Source: Lingula anatina
Lineage: Eukaryota; Brachiopoda; Lingulata; Lingulida; Lingulidae
NCBI RefSeq assembly: GCF_001039355.2
Contig: NW_019775873.1
Coordinates: 119,824-183,823, forward strand
Length of the DNA stretch: 64,000 nt
Direction: 5' to 3'
Shown here: positions 1 to 11,300 of the stretch, one piece after another
Layout of the letters: each line of letters opens with the position of its first letter
Numbering within the stretch: the stretch's first letter is position 1
The notes under the pieces: generated by a model
What the model was told of the DNA's origin: nothing
Database searches by the model: none
Seen by the model: the letters and a program-made list of their open reading frames with translations, nothing else
Program-made: the position numbers and the translations under genes

Positions 1-112
1 ATCTAACTCCGAACTTTGAAAAAATCCAGCAATAGCGAGTGATGTTGTCCTCATTTTCCACCCCCAGTTGAGCCAAGGGTATCAAATGACTTGAACCAAT
101 GCATTTTTATAC

Positions 113-865
113 TTAAACATAGTCTTTAAACATTGGGGGAGGCCATCGGTTGCGCCTCGGTCTCCTCGGGACTGGAGCTAGAGCATCGACAGTACTGTTT
201 GGGACGGGCTCACTCTTACCATCTTCTTCTCTAGCAGGTGGAACGGAATCGGTTTGAGTCTCAGTTGGGCTTTTCCTTTTATCACCATCCGTCTGTTCAT
301 TTATAACCTCTTTTTCATTAGTAAGTGGAGCAAGATCAATATCAGTCTCAGGAGGTATCTCTATACTTCCGTCACCATCCGTCTGTTCTTTTGTACCCTC
401 TTCTTCAATGGCAGGGGAGAACGGGATCAGTTTGAGTCCTAGGAGATGCCTACATACTTTTGTCACCATCCGTCTGTGTTGCTACCGTTTTGTGTCGATC
501 TACCGGTACAAACCAGGGAGCCACTGCACTGCCATGATATTTCTTCAGACAATCTCCATTTATAATCTTCACGTCAGATCTAGCATTCTTCTGTAACTTG
601 TACACCACATCACTCAACTTGTCAACAATAGTGAATGGCCCCACCCATTGACATTGTAGTTTCGGGCTCAGTCCCTTCTTCCTAAGTGGGGAGTATAACT
701 ACACCATGTCTCCAACACAGAATTTTTCCTCATCGAACGCAGATCGTAATACTTCTTTTGTCTCTTGGCTGCCTGTCCAAGCTCATGCCTGGCTATGTTA
801 AAGGCCTCTTCCATCTTCATCTGCATTTCAATGGCAAACTCTAGAGTGGTCTTTTCTTGGTGTTA
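113..865 (-). mobile_element. Ty3/Gypsy retrotransposon remnant, integrase C-terminal end of pol
   Basis: Read on the minus strand, the stretch from about 865 to 450 gives a typical Gypsy integrase tail: a MEEAFNIARHELGQAAKRQK segment, then a GDMV strand, then RKKGLSPKLQ and GPFTIVDKLSDVVYKLQ, the SH3-like end of the integrase. The last part (469-113) is a disordered tail ending in PRRPRRNRWPP, usual for these polyproteins. The copy is dead: there is a frameshift near 745 after the KKYYDLR motif and an in-frame TAG directly after GDMV (near 700). No LTR or reverse transcriptase is visible, so this is a fragment that may continue beyond base 1. The tail holds three direct repeats of about 90 bp, each containing the word caccatccgtctgt (near 283, 371 and 461). 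Confidence 0.8.
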
Positions 866-946
866 AGTTGCTCAAGTAATTGGTTCAGCTTCAAAATCTC
901 AGGATTAGATGATATCTCAACGTGGCTATTGGGAATTTCTTCAAAT

Positions 947-1159
947 TCAGTTATCGCTTTTGCGCAGAAAACTTTGGGCTGTTTCTGCATCCTGACATGC
1001 TTCCATCTCAATGGCAACTTCTTCTGCTTTAACTAACATGCGAGGGCGGTACCTCATAACTTCTAGCCCCAGCCGAGGTTCGTCTAAACTATCTAGAAAA
1101 CATTCCCTCTTGAATGTGGCACGTACACGTTCATCTTCTCCTGGCCACCCAAGACGCAA
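947..1159 (-). pseudogene. Gag-like fragment of a Ty3/Gypsy element
   Basis: A 70-codon minus-strand frame reads LGWPGEDERVRATFKRECF followed by FLDSL, then RPRMLVKAEEVAIEMEA. This order (hydrophobic 'F-DSL' helix, then RP-L-EA--A--E) is the pattern of the retrotransposon Gag capsid C-terminal region. It sits next to the integrase remnant in the same orientation, but in the wrong order for one intact element, so it is a rearranged or separate piece. The foldback element adjoins its upstream end. Assignment rests on motif pattern only. Confidence 0.5.
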
Positions 1160-1160
1160 A

Positions 1161-1337
1161 ATCTATTTGCGGTATCTTGTGATCACGGTCTGTGCCCTAA
1201 ATACCCCGCAGCGTAATTACTGGCAGCGCCGAGAATTAATTACAGCTTTGATAGTATCTGGCTCGTGCTGCCCGTATTTAAGCTGTGGGGTATTCAGGGC
1301 ACAGACCGTGATTACAAGATACCGCAAATAGATTTTT
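1161..1337. mobile_element. Foldback/MITE-like element with long inverted arms
   Basis: The left arm begins aaatctatttgcggtatctt and runs through gatcacggtctgtgccct and aataccccgcag. The right arm carries the reverse complement, from ctgtggggtattcagggcac to aagataccgcaaatagattt. The arms are about 52 bp with few mismatches and continue imperfectly for another 18 bp inward (agcgtaattactggcagc against gctgcccgtatttaagct). The whole can fold into one long hairpin with a small central loop. No coding capacity. Confidence 0.7.
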
Positions 1338-1375
1338 AGAAATTAGATTTTTCATGTGAACGCAGCCTAAGCTTC

Positions 1376-2240
1376 CAGAAATCCTGATAAATACCTTGTG
1401 GTGGTTGGCAAGTCCCATAATGCTGTCAACTTCCATAGAGTAGCATGGTGTTTATAGGATTACTATTTATGTAGACTGATGTAATTTACTCTTCTGTTTC
1501 AGATAGCAATCATTGTCAAGTTGGACCAGTAAACGCTAAACGTCAAATAGTACAGTGTACTTATTTATGATCACTATCTTCTTTTCAATGGTACATGTAA
1601 TAATTAATAAGGGATTGGTAAAGTACTTGAAGAATATTCTGTATGTAGCTATTTTATGGAATAAATATGTTAGAATAATAAGTTCTGAAGCACAATTCTG
1701 TATGGCATTCTTAACTGTTTAAGGGTTTTCTTTGTATTTAACGTTGTTACCTTCTGTGAATTGGAAACAGCTATGGAAAGTACTATGCCAACCTTAACTG
1801 TCAGGGTTTTCTTTGTATTTAAAGTTGTAACCTTCTGTAAAATGGAATCAGCTATGGAAAGTATTAATACCTTGTGGTGGTTGTCTTGTCCCATAATGCT
1901 CTCAACTTTCACAGAGTATTATTATGGTGTTCACCACTTTGGCATCAAGTTTAATTATTTCAATTCGATTTGTAATCTGCAGCTTTGTCAGATTTTTTCT
2001 GTTGCGTTGTAATTGCTGGACGAATGCATTGACATTGCTCTGCATACCATGCTAATGGTAGTATTTTTCTGTTAGGGCATCCAGCAGGGCAGTAAGCTTC
2101 CAGAAATTCCTGATGAATACCCTGTGATAATTGTCTTGTCCCATGAAACTCAAGTTCCATTGCTGTTCACCACTTTAGCATCAGGATCTGATGATTTCAA
2201 GTCAATGTTTAATCTGCATCTGCAGATTGGCTGTTTTCAT
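1376..2240. repeat. Cluster of imperfect direct repeats
   Basis: Three related units start near 1372, 1850 and 2094. Shared words include aagcttccagaaat, taccttgtggtggttg, cttgtcccataatgctctca and caccactttggcatca. Within the cluster, about 85 bp (1713-1797 and 1798-1870) is a tandem duplication containing ttttctttgtatttaa and cagctatggaaagta. No open frame is kept across units, so these look like degenerate non-coding repeats. Confidence 0.6.
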
Positions 2241-3370
2241 TTCAGCTAGTCATTTACTTTCCTCAGCCTTTCTGTACACTGACATGAGAGTTTGACACAT
2301 TTGACTTAACTTATTACCACTGAAATAAGGTCTCACTACTTTTAAACAAAACAACTTAAGTAACCCCAGACATCACTGTGGGTATTAAATTCCATCAGAT
2401 TTCAGTTCTGCACGAAATTTGGCCATAAAGTAAGTAAAAGTATGGAAATTTGCTCAACCATGGTAAAATTTTTATTTTAGATTTTTATGTAATGGGTTCA
2501 ATTTTAGCCAGAACTCACTTTGATTGCCTCTCTTCACAATATTGACAGTCAGTCATCTGATCACTCTTGTGGACATATTTCTGTGTTGTTCAATAAAAAA
2601 TCAAGGCACTGCATTAAAGTCTGTAAGATAACATGTTGGATATGTACTCTGTATGAAACGTGTATAAGGATATTGTTACAAAAAATACACCTATATGACA
2701 AATAAATGAAACAAGCAAGAGATTTAGTTTTTTAGCATTTTTATTTTATAAAAGTAAAGTACTGTTTGTCCTGTGTTTGTTAAAAATGATTATTAATTTG
2801 ACCAATGCAGCCAAAGCAATTCTGCAATGAAATTCTTATCATTGGCGATTGTTGTAACCTGTTACAATTTTCTGGGATTCATTACACACTGAAACACAAA
2901 ATGACCCACTCTACTCCATTTACTCAAAATTTCAAAAAGCTGGAGGATCACTAGACATCTCTCTAGTTGCCTTTTATTATTAAAGGTAAAGCACCAATAA
3001 ATATATTTGCTCTGCTCACATTAAAACTGAAACTGCATTCATTTTGCAGTAAAAGTCTGTGGTAAATTTGATGGTTTCACAACACCTTGCTATGCTGCAT
3101 CAAATGTTGTCAATTATTTTCTCTTATTTAACCTTTAAAAGACATTAAAGACCCTAAATTATATCATAGTTACTGTAATATTCAAATTTTGACACGAGTA
3201 CAAATGTAATACATGCCAGTTCAGACTCATCTTTTTTCTTTTTTGGCGAATTGTTTAGTTGACTTCATCTCTTACTTGTTAGTTCAAGTAAACTGAAAAA
3301 CAATAACAATGGTTATTCTTCCCAAAAGGATTGTAAAAATTAAAACCATGCTCCTCCATATCTTCTCCTG
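2241..3370 (-). other. GRWD1 3' flank / 3' UTR region
   Basis: No coding region seen. The stretch lies downstream of the GRWD1 stop on the minus strand. A minus-strand AATAAA (TTTATT at 2740-2745) is a possible polyadenylation signal, which would give a 3' UTR of about 620 nt. The rest is AT-rich unique sequence. Confidence 0.4.
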
Positions 3371-6341
3371 CTATACACTTATTGTTTTGAATATATTAAA
3401 TCCACTATGAGCAGTACTCAATATTAGTCCAGGAATCTGTGGATGCCAGTGTAATTCCTTAATATCTGTCTGTCCCATATGTATAAACAATAACTGAGGA
3501 GGCACCTCTGGCTCTTCCATTTTACTCCCTCCAGGTGCTTCAGAGTCTCTTTCCACAGCTAAATCCCACAGCGTAATCTGATCATCAGATCCCGAGGCTG
3601 CAAACACTGAGAAGTCTGCCTGGTGCCATTCCACTGATGTGATTGGAGCAGTATGGTGCTTGAACAAGGCTACAGATTTTCCATTCTGAAATTGATGTGT
3701 AACACTGTTATCAATTTACCTTACATCAATATTTAGTTATATTATTCTAGTAGGTAGATCTATCAAAATAATGGAAGGTATTGAGAATTCATTGAATTAC
3801 TGATCTTGTTGTTAAATACAAAGTCATACTGAAGACTTTCCAAAGAGAGCTACAGGCTAAGAAAAATTCACCTTCATATTTTGACATCCCATCTCACATC
3901 TAGCAGATTTTTACAGCATTATTTTCAAAAACTTGAAAGTGCAATTCCTTAATACCGAAAATGAATAACAAACCATAATACATGAATCCAAAATAATAAC
4001 AGTAATAAAAAACTCACTTGAAATTGTCTCAGATCCCAGATTTTTAAGATGCCATCATCTCCCCCAGATACAATGAAAGGTTCTTTTCTGTTCCAACTGA
4101 TCACATTGACATCTCTTTCATGTGCACTTTCAGTAGTTAACATACATGCTTTACTTGGTGCTGCTCTAGCATCCCATATCCGTATTGATCTGTCCACTGA
4201 GCATGACGCAAATACCTGAAACACACAGTGGGTTGATTATCGAGGTTTTGGTCTAAATTTAAAACACCCTTTCAAACAATATAAATTAATGAACCAAAAA
4301 TATCCAAAAACTTTTTTCAATCCTCACAAACTTTTTTCAGTGTTTTCATCATTAATTCCATTTTCAAAGCCGTTTCTTTATAATTACTAAGTTATGATCT
4401 ACTTAAAAGACACACATTTGATTTTTCTTATTACAACTTACATTGGGTTCATTTGGTGACCACTGTATGTCCTCTACTGAGGCCGTGTGTGCAGTATAGG
4501 GTCTCTGGTCAACATGCCATGTTCCTCCTTCTTTAGGTGTCCAGATGTGGATATTCTTATTGCAATCTCCTGTGGCCAGCTTTCCTGGGAAAAAAAGCAA
4601 AATCATGAAATGATGTATAATTCTTTAAGTTAAATATAGCATTTCTGATAATTATTACTGCTTACCTACTCTGCCATATTTTTGCAGTGACTGAGCTCAT
4701 ATTTCTGTGCCTTTATATTGTACTGGAAAATCTGGCTGGTTTGAGAAAAGACCCCCACCACCACGGTAAACAAGACTTTAAAAACCTTCAGAACCACATG
4801 TTCAAGTTCAACATATATTTCATTTCATTTCTCAATATCTTTACATCTGAGACAAAATTGCAGTACATCTATGGATTATCAATGTTCAATAAAAACTACA
4901 AATTATTCTTCTACACACACACACACACACACACCTGGTTCTGTAGATGACCAATCCATGGCAAATCCCTCCACCTGGTGCCCACCAAATGTGTACAATG
5001 GTGGAGGAGATTCCTGGTTCCTGGTGTATATACTCATCACACTGGAGTCATTGACTGCACTTAGAGGCCTGGACAAATCCCAGATGTGCACCTTCCCCAT
5101 TTCTGACCATGATGCTGCTATGGATTTGTCTCCAACAGTTGTTGCCTAAAAATACCAGAGGCAAAAGTGCACAACATAGAATCTTCTATAAAATCATGGG
5201 GTTTATAATCAAAGTACCAATCTATATTCTTATGAATTATTTGCATTTTTAAAACTAATTACATTACAGAACACTTTATTCAATATATTCAGCCTACCAA
5301 TTATTTATTTTTTTGAGTTGTTATAGTTGATAAAATTCAGGGCATACATGTACGATGTATTAACATTTAATTTCTCAGCAGGCTGAGACTCCATATAATA
5401 GAATGACTCCTAGCACAAGTAATACTGAATAACTGAAAGGTTGCTAAAAAGAATTCAAGTAGTCACTTCAAAACTGCATACCCTAACTCTGTTGACACCA
5501 CCATTATGTTTTATCATGGCAGCTTCTAGCTCCGGCTTTTCATCTTCATCTTCGCTGTCCGACTCTGATCCAGCATCATTGTCCTCTTCGTCTTTATTTG
5601 TCTTATGAAGATTGGACATCTTCATCACAATCACATGATTAGCATGTGACCTTTCAGCTTGTGTACCACAGACAATGTAGGCTGTCATGGGGAAGTCTTC
5701 TCTGCTGTCACCCAAACTGTCTTGAAGGATATCAAAACTGAGGCATGGGGCACCTGAAAACAAAACAAAACAAAACAAAAAAAAAAAAAAAACATTGGGT
5801 AAAGTTGTGCATATATACGTCAGTAAAGTCCAAGATGTCATGACCATGTCAAAATACTCTGCAGTCTCAGGAACAGCTGGCAGTTTGTGTTTTTACATGT
5901 TATTCATGGCTACTTCATTTATTTCTTTTCTTTTTATTATGAGCGCAGCCATAAATACATGTTTATGTTCATTATTATTTTTAGTCTACTTTTGGGCTTA
6001 TCTGAATCGTCCAAGTGTTAAAGGTGTACTTTAAATAACAATTTCTGTCAATCCAACAGTGATAAGGAATCAAGTACGTTCTGACACTAATAACAGCAAT
6101 ATACCAAGGACCGGACAAGGTTTACCAAATTATTGCATTTACCTGTGTGAGCTTGGTGATACATAACATATGCACTTTCATCGTGAACTAGTTCTTCGCC
6201 GTCATCAAGTTGAGTTCCAGGCAGGTAAGCTTTGGGTTCCGATTTTTCTTCGGTCATTTCTTCTTCATCTGGTTCATCCTCGTCTACGGGAACATATTCC
6301 ATTTCACCATCCTCTCCTGAACCCATGCCTTCGTCGGACAT
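3371..6341 (-). CDS. GRWD1: GRWD1: glutamate-rich WD repeat-containing protein 1 (six exons)
   Basis: Known family role: nuclear/nucleolar histone-binding WD40 protein used in ribosome biogenesis and replication licensing. Exons on the complement are 6341-6143, 5753-5482, 5145-4935, 4584-4442, 4215-4018 and 3685-3371; all have GT/AG borders and join in frame to 445 codons plus stop, the usual length of the family. The N-terminus (residues 1-34) is acidic. Residues about 36-110 ([17 protein letters not shown], then APCLSFDI) are the conserved histone-binding (CAF1C_H4-bd-like) segment. A second acidic stretch (about 122-140) precedes the WD40 propeller, seen in [43 protein letters not shown] and [20 protein letters not shown]; the C-terminus ends NIFKTISV as in animal orthologues. 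An in-frame ATG 33 bp upstream (6374) is an alternative start. The donor of exon 3 lies inside a microsatellite. Confidence 0.95.
4914..4934. repeat. CA/TG microsatellite forming a GRWD1 splice donor
   Basis: On the plus strand this is an uninterrupted run of ac/ca ending at the exon boundary. On the coding (minus) strand exon 3 ends GAACCAG and the intron starts GTGTGTGTGT, so the donor dinucleotide is the first unit of the repeat. Confidence 0.85.
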
Positions 6342-6669
6342 CTTGACTCTCATGTGGTGGAGGTCAGAGTTCAAGTATACAGAGCTAGTTATTGGTTACA
6401 ATCTTTATAGCGTTACGTCTTTTGCTCTTTATCTTTTAATGTTGTATTTTTAGAAAAAAGATGTAATTGAATGTTGAATTCAATCTCACTTATATTTCAT
6501 GTAACTATCCAAATCGATTACAAAGCATAAATATTTTAAGATAAAACTAAATTAAGACTAACAGTGTTAATGAGCTTAACATATCACATGACTAAATTAG
6601 CCAATCACATTTTATTGGACTTCGATACCCTACAACAAATGGTTGACCTTCGGGAAGCTGAAAGTGGAG
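6342..6669. promoter_or_regulatory. Likely bidirectional promoter between GRWD1 (-) and CCDC154 (+), with a non-coding first exon
   Basis: The two genes are transcribed away from each other from this interval. A CCAAT box (agccaatcac, near 6598) and an inverted one (attgg, near 6612) lie close together. A strong donor, gaaagtggag followed by gtaagtatt, at 6669/6670 suggests a non-coding first exon of CCDC154 ending at 6669. Its short ATG frame would stop soon after joining the exon at 8313. Promoter activity is inferred from layout; no TATA box is obvious. Confidence 0.45.
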
Positions 6670-7129
6670 GTAAGTATTAAAAACTTCGACAGTCAATACA
6701 AACTAATTCTAAGTACAATTTAACATCATCAGAAGTGATCTAACTGAAGATTTGGTTTCTACTGGCCATTTTGCTGTTGAGATTAGTTAGAACTCATTTA
6801 AAATGAGTAGGTAGTGTACTGATTTAGATTTCAAAACCCTTTTACTATATATACTACTGGAGTAGCGTCAGACACTAAGTTACTATTCTAGATCTAAGTT
6901 CTTCTGAATAACAGGTGGGATGTCAAAGTTCCCCCTTGGCTTTTAAGAAAAACTCTTTCTTTTTCCATCTTTTTACTGGATCGTAAAGTAGTTTATTCCT
7001 TTTATTCATTGCTCTATTATATGCAATGACTTTATGTACATGTGTATTACTGTTATCAGTATTTATTGCAATTTTGGCCTCCTTATTTATAAATGATTGT
7101 TTCGCAAAGAACTACATTATACCAGGACA

Positions 7130-7304
7130 CTCAGGCCTGTAGCTGGGGAAGGGGGGGGGTCGGGGTTTGAAAGAACCGCCCCTTTTAGTGGGAAAAGGTC
7201 CACTCTGGGTAAACTTTGATCTAGGTTCATGAAGTTTTTATGGAAAAAGGTCCACTTTTTCAGAAAAAGAATCCCCTTTTGAAATTGCTGGCTATGGGCC
7301 TGCA
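7130..7304. mobile_element. Short non-autonomous DNA transposon (CAGGCC termini)
   Basis: Lies in the first intron of CCDC154. One end reads caggcctgtagctgg and the other ctggctatgggcctg, an imperfect 15 bp terminal inverted repeat. The interior has a G run and two copies of aaaaggtccac. No coding capacity; target-site duplication not evident. Confidence 0.5.
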
Positions 7305-8344
7305 GGTACGGTAGTGTTGCAGTCCTAATGCAGTTCTGAGTTTTGAAATTTTGGTTCGAGTGCTGGAATACTACATAATTTTTATTCAGTTTAACAATCT
7401 AACAAGTGAATGATAGATTTCACTAATTTTTATTAAGAATCCTAATATCCCCATATACCCTATATCATCATGTTGTGGTTTACAGGTACAAACAGTAATT
7501 TGTATCTACCTGTCCCTTTAAATATTAAGATTGTTCACACATTTTGTTTAAACTTATTTTCAATTCAACTGTTTTACTTTTTAATTATTTAACTTTTCAT
7601 TTTTCTTGTTCAGAATATTTCTTATAAAGCTATATAATAACTAGTCTAGTATGTATATTTTGGATAAAACTGACAATTATGAAATTGCATTTTGTTCTAT
7701 TATGATTTTCATTGGATGCATTGCAGTTAATTTTGTCTTCCTTTGGTTTGGTTATAGGTTTTATTCAAGTTTTTCCTTATATCCATTTAGCACAAATAAT
7801 ATGAAGGTATGTTCTATATGTTAGGGTTCAGTGTCTATTTCTGTTTATTTTTGGTGTCTGTTAATCATGAAATATATATATATTTTGTTTCTCTGTATTT
7901 TCATATGTCATTTTTTCAAATTTCGGTATTTTTTTTTTTTCAATTTTTTTTTATTCATCTTCACACTATTAGTATTTTAATATAGTATCTTTTTATTTGT
8001 TGTTAATTGGTTTTTAGACCCTTAGCTTTAATGTGACTCCAGTAGGTGGCAGTCACATCAGTAATGTGTTGACAATTAATTCATTATGATAACATGAGTA
8101 TTGTATTGATTTGTGATGAGGCATATTGTTTGTTGTTTCAAACATTTGCTTGCTAGTCAATAGTGAGCAATTTAGTTTTACATTTAATTCTCTCAGGTAG
8201 GCAAGAAACGGATCAATAATGACAAGGTTTTAAGTGACAAAAGGTATTATTGATTATACAGAAACAATGGTAGTATAATGGAGTCACCTGTATGTTCTTG
8301 TTTTTTGTGCAGGAAATTAATTTTAATGAGGAGTTTGGGATGAA

Positions 8345-11300
8345 ATGGAGAAAAGCAAGTATCCTCATAGCCAGAGAGTAAATCCCATAACCATGCAGTC
8401 GTGAGTATTTTCAATGAAAATTTCAATGTATGTGTAACTGCATATTAAATAATAATAATAAAAAAAAAAAAGATATAGATAAAATGGCTTATTTTACGTC
8501 TTTCCCATGTAAGATATTGTTGGAACATATTGCACTCCTGATCCTAGAACCATTGGTGCTTGTGAAGTGACATTTTTACAAAGCCATTGTTATTTTCTTG
8601 TTTTTTATATCTTTATTATTACCCCTTTTTCACTTATTTTAATGAGGTGTGGTTTCTCACAGGTTGAAGAGTTTTGTCTTTACTCACAAGTTTCATACAT
8701 CAGAAATGAAATGCAATGTTTGACAAAAAATCAAATCTTAAAAAAATTTCCAGGTATTTCACCTTAATTGATCCCACATATATATGTTTCATCTCTTTAA
8801 AAATCACTGTTCTCTTTTCGCATTTTTGTGTAAGATAAGGATTATTTAAAGCTTCTGAAAGTAAAATAAGAGTTGTCGTGTTTCATTGCTTATCTTGTAA
8901 TATATTTCTTTCTTTTTAATTGTAATATATTATTCTGGTAGCTGAATAACACAACCCAAAAGCAAACAAACAAATAAAAAACAAACGAACAAAAAGACTA
9001 GCAAACAAATCAGCTCTCATTGTTAAATAATTAATCAATGAAACACCACCAAAATAAAATTGATTCTAAGTTGGCCCACTTCTGACCTGTCCTGAAAATT
9101 TCATCAAAGTCTGTCCATAATTATTTGTATGTTTCTACAAACAGGCAGACAAACAGAACCAAAGGCATACAAGGAATAGATGAAGTAAAAAGCATCTTTG
9201 GAATTTAAGATAAAGGTTAAGTAAAGGCCGTATATTTTATGAAAAAGAAAAATCAAAGTCCTCTTTAGCCTTGGGAAATTTATTGATCAAGGTTTTGTTT
9301 ATCTGTCAGTTTGCAAGCTGAATAAAGTTTGCACATAAAAGAAATCTTGACAGTTGGCTTATTTTGAATGTTATTCTCAAATAACAATGAATAGTTCTCC
9401 CATTGTTCAATGGATCAATACAAATGATAAAATGATCTTCTGTCAGTGCTTTTTAGTATGAGCAGCAACAGTATCCCAAAGGAACAGTCCATTAAAGTTG
9501 TATGTGTAGCATAAACAAACACCATTCCCCCTGGGCCCAATGATCAGCAGTGTGATATATGTTGACAATTCACATGGAACAGGTTTCTGTATCCAGTAGG
9601 GAGTTTTATAGAAAATGGCATCATTGTCTGTATATGGCATTGTCAGTTCTGGGAAAGGAGCATGCGATGGCTACATTGTTCATGGAGCATTTTAGGGAAG
9701 TGTATTATGTACACTTGCCATTCAGCAAATAATGATTCGTACAATACAACACTCCTTAGTAAGACATAAGATGTAAAATTTGATATTTGGGAACTGAAGT
9801 TTTCATTCTACATTATGTTTATTGGAAGGACAAACTCAACATGTCTTATTGGCTAAGATATTCAAGGTATATCATCTATTGAGTTAAATTTATTATGGGA
9901 TTAAGATGTCACTTGGTTATTTGTTTAAAATTTCATTACTCTGTAAAACAGAATTGCAACTTTTTAGAAGTATTAATTACACTGGTATATTATATGAAAT
10001 GCCTTTTTTTATGTTCTAATTTTCGTGACCAAACATAAGGTATGTACTTTTGTATGTATATGCATGATATTCCTGAGCTGATTTCATTTTGTTCCAGGCC
10101 TGGGCCTCAGTTTCCATCCAAATATGGTGCTCTGCCCAGTATTCAGAACAGAAACTCCCCTATCCCAACAAAAGACAATCAGGTAGTCCCAATGGACCAC
10201 AGTTTTGATGCAGAGCCAGAGGAGAGATTACGCCATCTGGAAACCAGAGTGAACGTCACTGAAAAATCCAACCGAGCCTTGTTGGAAGAAGTTGTCCGGT
10301 TGCAGAGTGAACTGAAAACCAATGTGCGTAGAAGTGAGGATGTATTACGAGAGGAAAGGCAAACAAGACTTCAGCTTGAGAACTCTTTACGAGCAAGCAA
10401 TGATTTGATAGCACAGTTGAGCAGCAGGTTAAAAAGAACAGAGGATAAAATAGCAGAGGAGAGAATGGCCATATCAGCCCTGGTCAATCATACTAAAAGT
10501 GTGGAGCAGGCAGTGCTGGGCAGTCAGCAGGAGCTGGTCAGTAGGAAGGAGGCACAGACGGCCAGGTAGCACATCAAACAGATCATAAACCATGTTCACA
10601 CAAGAGCCAACTTGGACCAAAACACACTTACTGATGTCACCCAATGACCAAAATTATAAGACAATCCTTTAGCCTATGTAATTTGGTTGTCTGTTGATGT
10701 CAGATGGCAGGTTTTGTTTGTTTTTTTGGTCTGAGTTCATCCTGGTGTGAACATGACTTTATTTACATCATCATGACTTTGATTTTTACTTCGCCTATAT
10801 GACCAGGCTTGTCTTCTAATTGTTTTCATATTCAGTGTAAAACTAAAAATACAGCTTCTCTTTGAAATTGTATAAAAGATCTCAGTTTTTAATTAATTGC
10901 TTGAATTTTAATTAACATTTATAATTTTGCCATAAAAAAGGGTAAAGGGGACAAAAGAAAGAAAGGAAGAATAAATGTATAGCTGAAGAATATAATGAAG
11001 GGACAAAGGGTTTTATCACTATAGATTTTAGTCTACTGTAAAGACAGTGCTTTGATTCTTAATGTCCAAGTATTTATAACAGGTTGCAGGAAATGAAGGA
11101 AGAGTTGGAGGAGGTGTCCAGGGCAAAAGACCAGTTAGAAAGACTGACCTTTAACTTGGTGGACGAAATGAGACAGCTTAAGGGCAGGATGGATAATCAA
11201 AACATGGACTTTGCATCAGTGGCCAACGATTTAAAAAATAAAAACAAAAGACTAGAGGAGGAAAACAGGCAAACGGTATGTGATGACCACTTTGTCTAGA

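Noticed and set aside
4687-5149. Plus-strand frames across the GRWD1 exon 3 region
   Set aside because: Antisense of GRWD1 exon 3 and of the CA repeat.
9443-9640. 65-codon minus-strand frame in the first long CCDC154 intron
   Set aside because: No motif, no context; length expected by chance.
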